64,000 nt of DNA, taken from Rhodamnia argentea (Eukaryota; Streptophyta; Magnoliopsida; Myrtales; Myrtaceae). The notes under the pieces were generated by a model. That model was given only the letters and a program-made list of their open reading frames with translations. It was not told the DNA's origin and searched no databases. Below, one piece after another: positions 47,460-59,499 of this stretch. A program made the position numbers and the translations under genes. Positions within the stretch are counted from its first letter, which is position 1. Every line of letters starts with the position of its first letter. The stretch spans positions 28,753,826-28,817,825 of the forward strand of contig NC_063150.1 of the NCBI RefSeq assembly GCF_020921035.1. Direction: 5' to 3'.

Positions 47460-48277
47460 TTAGCATCCTGTTTTTTTATTAAGATATTGTTAATTATGAG
47501 GTAATCTGCTTTTGCTAAATCAAATGGTCACTTCCTCTGCTTCATCTTCTTCTTCTTTTTACAGATTTTTTCCTATGAGATTTCAGAAAAAAAAAAAACA
47601 TTTAAATTCAAAACAAAAAGTCACCGAAAAAGAAAAACAGTTCCGAAATTTCGAATATGCAGATCTACCTGCAAGCTCGTCAGCATTGGGAAATGGTTCG
47701 ATGTAGATGTGATGCTATTATTTTCGTGCAGTTCGTGAGTGTGGTCGGGAGCACGGAACTAGGTCGATGAGTAGGCACGCTTTTTTCCGTTATCTGTTAA
47801 AGGCTGGTCAAGTCCATTCCAATAAGACTCAGGTAGGTTCGGGAGTTCAAAATCAAGATTCAATCCGATCTTAAGCTCTTTTGACCTTTTTAAGACTGTT
47901 TTTAGAATGATTTCTGTAAAAAGTACTTTGGAGCTTATTTTTTTATAAAGTGAACGTGAATTTGATGGCACATTAGAATATTTAAATCTCAACGGTTGAA
48001 TTTCATACATCCATACATCCATGTGTTCCTTCGGTTCCAATAATATCGCGTTCAAATCATTCATCCTTCCTTTTGACTCGCGTATCGGTCTCCTCACGAG
48101 ATTCGCGGGGCCTTTTATATTAGTCTCATGTTCTATGTCGACATGATATGAACTCTGATTATAAAATCAATTACTGCTTTAATACATGAAAACCAAAATC
48201 ATGAATAATGTTTAAATCTCAAATGCAAAAGTAAAACCGCCATCACCTTCCTTTCTAAACATGTGAAAAATAATAAT
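47460..48277. other. Intergenic, no gene seen
   Basis: Lies between the start of the Agenet gene and the end of the carboxypeptidase gene. No family recognised. Confidence 0.5.
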
Positions 48278-51200
48278 TCATCTCTGCTTGGGGAGATCTT
48301 GACCGGTCAAGAAAGAATGAAAGAGAGCCAGAGCTTCACTGGGCTTGTTCAGAGGCACCAGGTGACCTGCCCCTCTCACTGTCAATAGTGCCAATCCTCC
48401 TTCATATTCCACTATCCTCCCTCCTACCTGCCACCCAAATAAATAAATAAATAAATAATTACTATTTTTGCTAGCTAACCCTGCTTTTTAAATTATAATC
48501 GAGGTGTTAATTAATCATCTTTTGCCTCGGGAAATTATGTGTTTAAAGGACGAAACAAGAAAGCAATGTGACAACGTAAGAGAATAATGACTGAACCTGA
48601 TGGTCATGGTACCAAGAACGCCAAGGAGATTTAATAGATAGTCCCAGAGCTTCCACGCAGTACCTCGTCCCGATCACCGGCACTCTACCGTCCGCGTCGC
48701 CGCTGCCGCTCGAAACCCGAACCCGTGAGTCCATCAACAACGTCGATAAAAATTCTCTCTTCGGTTTTTATTTTTTTTTTTATTTTTTTGGGATTGTTCC
48801 CTAGCTCCGCGAGCATATATACAATTGCGCGTTGTTTGGATAATTCATCCGGTGAAATCTCTTTCTTCGGTTAAATGACAAAAAAAATAGGAGGAAAAAG
48901 GGCAAACCACCAGAAAAGTCCTGAAGCTATTATACGGCGGCCAATTCAATCATGAACCTTACAATTGTGCCAATTCAATCCTAAAATTTTTTGACGATTT
49001 AATCAATATTAGCCCGTTCCGACCAGTTACCCTAAACCTTACAAATGAAATGATCAGGACAAAACAGGCAGATCGTGAAAAAGGTATGGGACTAAATTGA
49101 CACAGTTAAAAGGTTTATGAGTGAATTGGTCGCCGGACAATGACCATTATCCAGAGAGAAACCACCAGGCAGACTTGTATAAAAATGCAGAAAGTACCTG
49201 TACACCCAGATTTTGAGCCCACCCTTGATGAGTTTGGTGTAGATAGGCAGTACTGAGAACACCGTGTCGTTATACGTATTCAACATGGAATTGCTAACCA
49301 AAAAAGAAAAGGAAAATCGTGCATTAATTGAAAATCAATATTATGATGATGATTTGGTGAAGAAGATGATGATTCAACGCTTAATGATGAGTTGTTTATA
49401 TGTACTTACTTGCAGACCTTCCATTTGAAGTTGGAGTTGTCTGTTCTTCTGACATGGAGAGAAGATTGAACATCTTGCCTGTTGAAGTACATCTCCGCAT
49501 TCTGCGAGTAACATGGATCATACCCTCCTGGGATTCTCGTCCTCCTCAGACCATGTCCATTCACCTGCAAGAATCGCAATTCCGGCGCCGGCTATAGTCA
49601 GATTCGTATCGAACCGAGCGAATGAATTGGTGGCCAAATGAGTCCGTGAGCGAACGTAAGTGAAACTCTGTTCGTGATTTGCGTTGGTTACCTCGGTGAA
49701 CGACTCGAAGAAGCGGCTTCCGGCTGTTTGAGACGGAGAAGAAGATGTGGAGGAGGAGTTGAGGAGGCATCTCGGGGCGTAGATGTTGTAGATGTCGATC
49801 TCTTGAAGGTAGCTGCGGAACACGGAGCCCATGGCCTCGTTGCACTCGCTAGACCAGTCGGGGACTTTGAAGTCGCAGACTTGCTCGCATTTATCGTAGA
49901 GCTGGTCCGAGATGACGGCGTGGCTCCATGCATACTCGAGCAGGCCCTTGTTGTCATAGTAGTCATTCGTCTCTGGATTCCCCACCTGCAACGTGATTCA
50001 GTTAATCTCGCATTTCTACTTTCAGTAATCGACTCTCTTTTCGGATTTTTTATTTGGTTTTGTGTCATCAACAGCCGTTCTTTCTCGAAGCGAGGAGCGG
50101 AATTCGCTCCGGTTCGGCTCTCGCCATGTGCATTTGGCTCACAAGTTAAAAACGAGCGCGAGACACACAAGGATGCTCGCGACTGTAATGCATTTTTCTT
50201 CTTCACCATGGTTGATAAGAAGCCACAAAAGAGGTTAACAAAATCGAAGTCGAAAGTCACGAAACAAATGTGAAAATGTCGGGATCGGAATCGTTCAGGA
50301 CAGGGTTAGAGGCTTTTCGAGCAACTTACAATGAAGCCTTTGAGGTTGATTGGTGTGTATTTAGCTGTGTCTTCATTTCTGTCATGGATTAGCTCAGCTA
50401 GCTGAGGAACGTAGTGACCAGCATAGCTCTCTCCAGCAAGGAAGAAATCATGGGTTTTGAACTGTGGGAACTTTTGAAGCCAATTCGCTATGAAGCTGTA
50501 TGCATCTTCAGCTGAGAAAAGATTCAAAAGCAACACTCGGAGCTTACAAAACAGAACTTTATTTTGGTTTCGCTACAATCGAATCAATCAAACACATTAC
50601 CGACAAAGGCATCATCTATGATGGACAGATCAGAGGATGTGTTGGTGTAAGAGAACCCAACTCCAACTGGTGACTCCACAAACAGCAGATTTGCTTCTGC
50701 AGCACAAGTCAGCAGTTCAAATCAAATTTTGCTCTGTTTGTTTCTTTGCTCTTTGCTTTTCTCTCTCTCTCTCTCTCCTCTCCTCTGTTCTCTCTACTAA
50801 GACCAATTATGACTCGAGTTTCTTTGCCAAAGAGAGGACCTTTTGCTTTGATATCCGTTTCTTTGGAGGAATTTTTGCTTTCTAAATGAACTCATTCTTG
50901 AACGAAAACATTGGACTGAAAATGGCTTGAGATGAAGGAAAGAACCGACCTTGATTCCAAGCGAACTCGTTGTACACAAGGTCAGTCCCATTGGTGCCCA
51001 CTCTGAGGGGCCCCAATTCCACAGCAGCACCATACCCAATCGATGAACAGCCAGGACCTTCACAAAAACCAATTTCCAAAGAGTCAAGAGTGGCAAAAAC
51101 AAAGAAAACCCGTCAAACATCCTCGTTTCTACAAAGAGTTTGCATGTTTTGCACCTCCATTGAGCCAGAGCACAAGAGGTCTCTGTGAAGGTTGAGCCTG

Positions 51201-51500
51201 GGCCTCAAAGAACCAGTAGAAGAGGGCCCTCCCATGGGCTTCATTGACTGTGATGTAGCCTGAGAAGTGAGAGAATGAGGAGGGGGTTGAGGGCTGTCCC
51301 GGGAGATTTATGACCCTGTCTGATTCCTGGTCCTGAGATTGCTCCTCCTCTGGGGAGAATGAGAATGTCCGGGGTCGTTGCTCTGTTTCCGGGGGCGATT
51401 TAATGCAGGTGGTGGTCAAGGGGCGGCTCAGGAAGACTAGGAGGTGGATGGATAAGAGAGAGAGAGTGAGGGCATTGATTGAGGGTAGAGGCGATGCCAT
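48278..51500 (-). CDS. Serine carboxypeptidase-like protein (peptidase family S10)
   Basis: Nine exons on the minus strand (51500-51155, 51057-50950, 50696-50601, 50511-50330, 49985-49692, 49564-49410, 49293-49198, 48702-48597, 48427-48278), all GT-AG and frame-consistent, giving 510 aa. A signal peptide is expected at the N-terminus ([18 protein letters not shown]). Family S10 features: the oxyanion motif [43 protein letters not shown] with nucleophile Ser212, SGDADGRVP with Asp428, and [16 protein letters not shown] with His483. The triad is complete. It is secreted or vacuolar and, by family, either cleaves C-terminal residues or acts as an acyltransferase; the exon pattern and sequence look more like the carboxypeptidase II group (SCPL30s). 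An ATG 19 codons upstream (51557) is possible; 51500 leads straight into the signal peptide. A foldback element sits in intron 7 and an hAT element 240 bp upstream. Confidence 0.9.
48897..49140. mobile_element. Small foldback element in intron 7 of the carboxypeptidase gene
   Basis: Units tgccaattcaatcctaaaat and ccaattcaatcatgaacctt at the left, inverse actaaattgacacagttaaa and ttatgagtgaattgg at the right. Same plan as the other foldback elements. It leaves the splice sites at 49198 and 48702 untouched. Confidence 0.6.
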
Positions 51501-51738
51501 CTCTCTTGTTCCCAGGAAAAGCTGAGGATGGACCAGCAGGGTCCCCTGAGACCCCATTTAAATAATTGAGCGAGAGAGAGACGATGCTTTATTACTCGCG
51601 TCAATAACAGAATGGACTTTTGCCAAGTTCACCATCATGCAAACGGGTATCAAGAGGAAAAATCTATGGTGCCCAGGTGAAGATTATTGACTTTTCACCC
51701 CCGAATCCTCTGACTAAACCAATCTGGTATGGATGATC

Positions 51739-52177
51739 AAGGCTGCGCATAATAAACCAACCGAACCAGCCAATTGGGTTCGATTTCCAAAGGCTCTGGT
51801 CCTGTTTCCGATTTCATAAGATTGGAATCGGTTACGGCCGGTCCGGATCCCGGGCCCGAACTGGAACGAATAATTTTTTTTTTTTGTTAAAATAAATTTG
51901 ATAAATCAGGGAAGGTCGAGAGAAAGAAAGAAAAAGAATGTCAATGATATAGATATAGGATTCCATTATATGTGAGGTTCACGAGTCGGGATTTAGCGTT
52001 AATGCGACGCAATTAACGAGAGGTGGTCTGGTGTATATGTCGTTAATAAGAAAAATTTAATGAAAAATAATAAAAAAAAATGCGACCGATCTAATGATTA
52101 GAACGCGTAGAAATTGGTATGATTTTCCGTTCCAAGGTGGGATCGGACCGGACTAGACCGGGAACCCATTGCTCCTA
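51739..52177. mobile_element. Non-autonomous hAT-type element with exact 8-bp target duplication
   Basis: The identical 8-mer ggatgatc flanks the insert (51731-51738 and 52178-52185). The right end (accgggaacccattgctccta) and the ggttcc/ggaccgg-rich arms resemble the element at 9837-10318. The terminal inverted repeat is weak. It lies upstream of the carboxypeptidase promoter. Confidence 0.75.
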
Positions 52178-52189
52178 GGATGATCTATG

Positions 52190-54480
52190 CTTGACTACAT
52201 CAGAAAAGTGAGACTCGCGCATTTGAAAACTTACCCAAAAAAACAAAAGCAATGCAAGCATCCTCGTTAGGTCGACAAGTGTAAGAAACTATGTTGGCCA
52301 AGTATTATCACCTCTCTTGCCCACCAAAAAAGAAAGAATAAAGACAAACTATCATCTCGCTGTGGATAAACCTAGCATCAGACCACCAATTCAATCATTA
52401 GCATTCGGAAATGGAACAGAATAGCTGTAAAGTTTCGCACTCAAAGCTGTCGATAAAGGCCCAAAAGCTGTGCACCCACCTTGTATTTTCAGAGAGCATT
52501 TGTGCGCTATAATTCTCGTCTTGTGACTCCTTTGACTTTCTGTCATTTGTGGCCGGTGAGAATGCGCTGATGAAGACCTCCATGGAATGGCACTGAATGT
52601 TTCCTTTTTCTGACGAGCCGACACGAGTATGGCATGAGCCAAGAAAGACAAAGGACTTTTCTACTGTCTGGCCTTGTGAAATCCAACGACTGGCTGATGA
52701 AAAAAAGGTTTTGGGGTCTGATCAAGCTGGCTACATGGATGGAGTCGAATCATGTGAACTTCACTTACGTTTCGGTAGATCATGATGATAGACTAGAATG
52801 TTCAAGAGAACAGATTGTGATCCTCTCAATTCGGCCTCGAAATAACAGACGTCATCTGCAAACACATCTCAACCACTGGCATTAATGATCTACAGAGCCT
52901 AAGTTGAGCGAGTAATCAGTGGACAAACTCTAGGTGAATGTGACACTAGGGATACTTGTAGCCTGGCGCCACCACATATTGCAGCGTACAGAATGTAACC
53001 CAAGCCCGTATTCAGACCGAACACAAGTGTTTAGCTCCAGAAAAGAAGAAATTCAGCATGAACGCAGGTAACAAGAAGCACGACAGCCTACTTGCATGCT
53101 GCTAAATATAGATTTTTCGACTGCGTCTCATGTTTGAATTTACAGCCATTTACAGCAAACAGGATCGGAATTATTCTGTATTCCGCCGAATATTTAGCCC
53201 TCTCACCCTGGTGGGTATCCCACAGTTGCAGCCAACATGCCTTGCAAGAGGGTCGGACTATTACTCGTAGAAGACCTACAACATATCTACACTTGCACTA
53301 GGGATTGGACAAATTTTTGCCAGCTCAGGGCTACCTATTCAGATTGCACTGGGCTTCAGGGGATACGAGGAGAACAACTCGATTGATGGATCATTCACTA
53401 CATACTCCGCCTATAACAAGCTTTTGCCAAGCTTCACTGCACTTCAGGAATATGCATCCTCCAACTGTTCCTTCGATGTCTTGGAAAGTCCTTGCTGCAG
53501 AAACGTTATTGAGAGCATTTAGCAGAAAAAATAAAAAGAACAAGAGAAACTTGATAAGTATGATAAATTGAGGGGGTTATTGATACTGTAATGTCCAATA
53601 TCAAACACCAGACAAAGTTTGGAAGTAATAAATGCGAACTTTGCTTAAATTTTCAAGGAAAAAATGGCTACAAAAAAATACCTGCTGGATTCACTCTCAA
53701 ATCTTAGCAGGTCTGCTGCTACTATTCCGTATAATTCCTAAACATAGAGGTCAGCGGCAATAACAAGATTCATCATGCGAAGTAGAAGGTCGTGCAGGCT
53801 TTTCCTTAAGACTACTCTAAAAGGTTGGGTGTTTGAATTTAAGTCCTGCTCTACCAGCCTTTCCCTTTTAATAAAAAGGAAAAGCAACAAAACTCTCCAA
53901 CAAGCATGTAAGAAAATGTCATAAAGAAATAATTGAACCATACAGTCTACAAGGTTCAGTTCTCAGTGGTTCATGAGAATAGATGGTGAAAGTTTCTCTA
54001 ATAGCTTCACAGGAGTGAGGCCTATTAGATCATGCTATGTTTTATGATGGCCATAAACATGATGGGGCTAGGATTATCATCAACATCAAGTTACATTCTA
54101 TGTACTCGTCTACCGTTTGAAGGAACTCAAGTTTCGCCATGCCTCAACTCCCTTGAAGGACCTTTTGGAGAACCTAAATAGTCGTAGGGTGCGTTTGGGA
54201 GAGCATACTGTGTACTCAAGTTACACACTATCTACTCTACTTTCTTTAGTTGCTTGTCTGAAGTCATGCTTTGGTCTGAATGATGAGGCAGAAATATAGG
54301 AGTTGGAGTTTGCCTCACTCTCTTTTGATGGACACAGGCGAGACTATTCAATGGCAGACACCTTTGATAACTCTTAGAACTTTGATGTGCCATGATTGGT
54401 AAAATTAGCTGATTACCAGAACCAAAGCACTAGCATATGACAAAGCAAATATCAGTACCTTATATAGAGACTGACGACAT
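52190..54480. other. Intergenic, no gene seen
   Basis: No coding family recognised on either strand. Part of the right side may be the 3' untranslated region of SFR2. Confidence 0.5.
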
Positions 54481-54483
54481 AAA

Positions 54484-57400
54484 TTAGAGTCCATAAGGAA
54501 GAGGCTGAAGGATTATTTCTCGTTCTTCCTTCTGAGATTTCCTTTTCTTCCTCAGTGAGAAAGGAAGGAATATGCATCTGGACAAGCGGCTTAAGGGGTC
54601 CTGAAGACCTTCCATCTCATAATGCCCAAATCTCCAATCCCGTGGGACATAAGGTCGTTGGATAGGTTTGTCCATGCCTCCTGTAGGAAAGTAAAACAGA
54701 GTCACACTTTGGAAACGACCAAACAAGTGGACGGCCAAAAAGGTATGGCCAAACACTCTCTTGTGGGAACTAGAAGCTCTTCCATATCTGTCCATGATTG
54801 GTACTTAAGTTCTTGAGAATCTCCTTCTCTGCTGTTACCCGAAATAAAAAAGGGGCATTTTTTTCAGACCAAGAAAAAATTCCTCAAAGTATGAAAACGT
54901 ATAGAGCCACCAGCAAACACAAAATTAGACATCTAGGCCATCTGCCTTTTGTCTGGCCAAAAAACGTTACGTCTGTTAAATTAACTATAGCACTGTGGAT
55001 GCAGATACATAATTTAGTCATACCTGCATACATCAATCCCCGTTTGTCCACTGCTCGATAGAAAGGCCTTGTTTTTTTCTCTTTAGCGGCTCTATAGAGT
55101 TCACTCCATGCCAGCATTCGGTCTTCCCTGGTGATTCTACCCACCGTTACCACCTGTGGCAAATTGGAAAATGATCACCAAAAGGTAAAGAAGGAGAAAA
55201 GATTGGAAAAGGAGAGGGGGTAGCCCAGTAGGAGCCGACTGCAGGTAAAAAGGAACTATCAAGACTGCAAGAATAGAACGTACTTTTGAAAACAAATGGT
55301 ATGATGGGCGTGGAATCCGAGCTAAACCATTGGCACGGTCAACTGCTACTAGTCCAAACTTTGGACCATAACCGTCGGCCCACTCCCAGTTATCAGATAT
55401 GGTCCAGAATAGGTAGCCAAGCACACGGACCCCCTACAGAAGGAAAGAAGCAGGGATAACCAAAACAAAATCTGACAATATATCATAGTGGAAGTTGAAT
55501 TGCAGTGTTACAAGTCAAGACCATGAGCATAGCCGCATAAATAGCAAGCAGATGTTCCAACAGATATGGCCGGCGTATCAAATCTGTCTCATCAGAAACT
55601 CCATTCTCTGTAATGATGAAGGGTATATTTAGATGCTTGTATCTTTCATTGAACTGTAGCAACATGCGATACAAGCCATCAGGATAAACGCCGCGTCCAG
55701 ATTCACTATATTCATCAGTCTCCACAAGTTTCAATCCAGGACCAGAGACCACCTCCTGAGAAGCAAGAATGCGTATCCATTATCACATTGGTTTTTTAGT
55801 GGTGTGAGGATGTCAGGTGATAAAAAGAGAAAGAACCTGTCCATAATAGTTGATGCCTATAAAGTCCAGCTTCTCAGATATACTATCCACGTATGGGAAG
55901 AGAGTCAAAGAATTAGCCAATGATACAGAGGCGACGTCAAACAGGCCATAAGGACGCATAAAAGAGACATGGTGGGCCACTCCAACTGGTGCATTAGACA
56001 AGGCTCTGCTGTAAATACCACAAAAGATTGTGAAAAATTAGCATATCTACTAAAAGATTATACACAGTAGCTAATGTCGACAAACAAGGTCCAGGTAGCA
56101 TAAAAAACTTCAAGCAGCAATGACTTAGACCATCTAAATGAGACAACAGACCACAAAACAATAAACTGGAAGGGTGAGCACATGCATGCATGGACTAGTG
56201 CTGCAAACACATAACCTATATGTTCCAACAGAAATAAGATTCCTATCGAGAAGAAACCTTTGTCTGTGGATATAATCATAGGCCTTCAAGTGTGCAACAG
56301 CTATCCAATGCATAGCCTGGTTAAAAACTCCAGTTGGCAGTGCAGAAGTGGCAGCCTCCAACATATCAGGGTGGCCACCAGGCCAAGCACCAGCGCAGTA
56401 GGTAAGCATACAAAATACATGAGGCTCATTGAATGTAACCCAGTAATCCACACAATCTGAAACACTGTCAACAACAAGCCTGCGACGCCACATCACAGAA
56501 ATTAACTTTAGCCATGTTTTACATACATATGATTCACTCACAGAGAAATATTGCAACACAAGATCTGTGCTCATGCTGAGGCAGTGGTAATTTAAAAAGG
56601 ATGACATCATTTGGCCTAGTTCAGAGCAGCCAGCTATGCCACAAGCAAGCACAATCTGAATATATTCCTTTTCTACTTCTTCAACCCCTTAATGAACATT
56701 GTTTTACCATGAATACACCCTTGGAAACTGCGACAGTTTAGCTCTAACCATAGAGTTTTGGGACCCTGAATCCGCAAGAAGAACATAATAACCATCATCA
56801 AGGAAAAATGAACAAAGGTTTCAGTGAGCTTTCTCTACTATAGCCCAGATACAGAAGGTGACTAGTTTGATTTCTTTGAACAGTAAGTCATTGATTGCAC
56901 TGTTGAAAGAGAGACAAAGCCCGTAATGTCCGAACTCCAAGAAACAATCAGTGGATATGGTAAGAAAGACTAACATTGTAAATTTCATGAAGTAATCAAC
57001 AGTTTTTTCCATCTTCCAGCCACCATATTCACCTGCCCATGGAGGCAAAGAGTGATGAAAGAGAGTGAGCATCACCTTCATCCCATAGGAGCGAACCCTA
57101 TGGATGATCCACTTATAGCGCTCTAAAGCTGCATAATTAACCTGAAAAGGAGATATTGCAGCCTATCATTTATTTCCAATGAGTAATATTCTTCATACAT
57201 AGCATCTTCATGTTAAAGACAGTTCAGCAGATCACATTTAAGAAAAGCAATTTGTTTAATCCAATTTCCGATACCGCAACTTGGACGAATCAAGAATCAT
57301 CATTAGTTGAGCTTATGATAGGCCAATGTCAGACTAACACTATCTTTGAGTCCGTTGACTGGTTCCTCGGGCATGACTCGTGTCCAGTCTATCCCCATTC

Positions 57401-59484
57401 TGAAAACACTGATCCCAGTATCTTTAGCCAGTTTTAGTTCAGTGTCAGGATCAGTCCAAAACCTTAATCTCTCCTCCCTGAAAGTGATTCAAACAATACA
57501 TACATCAATTCCACAGAAGATTAATCTACAAGTCACTTTATGTGTTTTTATTTATTTATGTTTTTTCCTTTTTAATGTTTTCCAGAGATGAGATACTAAC
57601 TATGATGGAAACGGGGAGATGATAGACTATGTAGATCTAATGCTAGAATACATCAATAAATCCTATTGAACAGAGAATTTTTTTTTTTTTCCCAGAGATA
57701 TATTAAATGATCAAACCCCTAGTCTTTCAACGGACATAAATTTAGGCTTACGGATGTGGAACATTATGCCAGGAAGCAACATTATGATGGCACACTTCAT
57801 CTGGTGTAGCATTTATTTCTTCTTCCTCCACAAACTTTTCAAATCCTCTAATCATGGCTTCCATAGCAACCTTAAGAGGCCTTTTCTTTTTTACTGTTAT
57901 ATTCGCATTTTTGCTAGATGATGAAGCTTGCTGGGAACCACCATCTCCAGCAGCTGAAGCAATGACTGCATCTGCAGTTTGTGGTCCTTTCTGTGACTCT
58001 GGCTTGTCACAAGCGCTCTCTTCTGCAAACTGGAGCCATGCATCATTAAGCCTATCCTCAACATGTGCAGGAGCTGTTGCCAATCCAAAGAAAAACTCCT
58101 CCCCCTCTGCAAGAGTTAGAAATTATAAACTAATTTGGTAAACTCAATCAAGAGTTATATTGTGTGTGTGTCGTTCCAAGTAGGTAAACTCTATACTCCG
58201 CTCCCTGATCTAAATCATTACAACACTTGAATCAGCCAACTTCAAATTCCAAATCTCCCATCGTTTAACAATGGTGTCTGACTAAGGACAGTCATACAAG
58301 GTGGTTATGATTCATTAACAATCACATCACAGGTGTCACTCATGCGATATCGTAGAAAATTTCTTTTGTACATACACCAATTAGTAGTGAAGAAACAGTT
58401 CAACGGCACGAAATTAATTGACTTTGCAAGAAAAACAGGTCCTATTCAATAGTGTTTGTGAAATGATAACCTATACGTTATGTGACAGACATATATTTTC
58501 CCTCAAAGACACAAAATTACGACAGTATTCAGTTGAAAATATGAGAACTGCAATTGAGGGACTATGATCAATTAAAAAGGTTGAGGTTCAAATATAGAGA
58601 ATGCTTGTGTGTCACTTTTGGTTTTTAGCATTTGAGAGATAACTTTTCTTCAGTACCAACCACATCGAATCTTTAAAATCAGTACTAACGTTCAAAATCA
58701 CCTTAAATATTTGTCATGGCTTTAAGAAAACTGTAACATTCCATTCTTTTGTGGGATGTTAAAGAGGACATTTTGGTTCAATTGTAGGCTTAAATGTCTT
58801 CGAAATGTTCCAGTTAATTACCCTTCTATCCAACCAATCCTTCCAATAAATGCATTTGCTTCCATAAACTGTACATGTTCTCATGTTCGTGCAAGCAAGC
58901 GCCAAGAGCCAGCAAAGACTCTTATTTTATCAATGTTATAGCAGCTTGCACCAACTACATATAAAATCCATCTTCTATTTCAGTCGACGCCTATCAAAAC
59001 AGCAAACATTCCAAATGGAGCAGCATGCCAACAAGCTACAACAGTCGTCAGCAACCAGCTTACTACAAACTCGTCATCATTCAGTGCCGTTCCAGAGAGA
59101 CTCAAAGTAGAGCATCTCAATCCGTTGTCGGAATTTCAACACCCACACTCCATCTCTACCGACGACAACCGTGTCTCCCTCCACTTACCTCACAGCCACT
59201 ACGCACGCGCCCGTGCGGCGCGAAAGGCAACAGCATCCGCCCGGCAAACTCCAGTTTCGCGAGAAATCAACCATCAAGGCGAGGTATTCTCAGAGATACG
59301 TACCACCGCCGCCGCCGAGATTGAAGACGGCGAGGACATCGGCGGACTCGTCGATCGGCGTCTTGAAGGAGCGCAGGTTCTTCCTGCGGAAGCGGGAGAA
59401 GGAGAAGGCGTTGGCCGCGACGGTCAACGTCACCAGGATCCCCGCGAGCTTCGTCGCCGTCACGAAGAGCGCCGCCAGCGCCAT
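54484..59484 (-). CDS. SFR2: SFR2-type galactolipid:galactolipid galactosyltransferase (GH1 family)
   Basis: Ten exons on the minus strand (59484-59304, 58106-57752, 57477-57339, 57141-56975, 56479-56258, 56008-55837, 55755-55522, 55433-55284, 55153-55024, 54680-54484), all GT-AG, giving 648 aa. It matches Arabidopsis SENSITIVE TO FREEZING 2 closely: FSFSRFRRKNLRSFKTPIDE, FFFGLATAPAHVED, FRMGIDWTRVMP, GMKVMLTLFHHSLPPW, VGVAHHVSFMRPYGLFD, DNWEWADGYGPKFGL. The N-terminal hydrophobic segment (about 5-27) is the chloroplast outer-envelope anchor in this family. Catalytic glutamates are Glu299 (TFNEPH, acid/base) and Glu462 (ITENGV, nucleophile). The enzyme moves galactose between galactolipids, making oligogalactolipids and diacylglycerol, and protects envelopes in freezing or drying. 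Compared with Arabidopsis (about 622 aa) the linker near residues 80-130 is longer and Ser/Ala/Gly-rich, and the C-terminus is Lys/Arg-rich. Intact. Confidence 0.95.
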
Positions 59485-59499
59485 CCTCGGCCGGAGCTA

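Noticed and set aside
49674-50273. Overlapping long frames on both strands across carboxypeptidase exon 5
   Set aside because: The catalytic-family exon reads in another frame with proper splice sites.
53760-53900. Possible SINE-like stretch (gggtgtttgaatttaag)
   Set aside because: B-box is degenerate and no ends could be defined.
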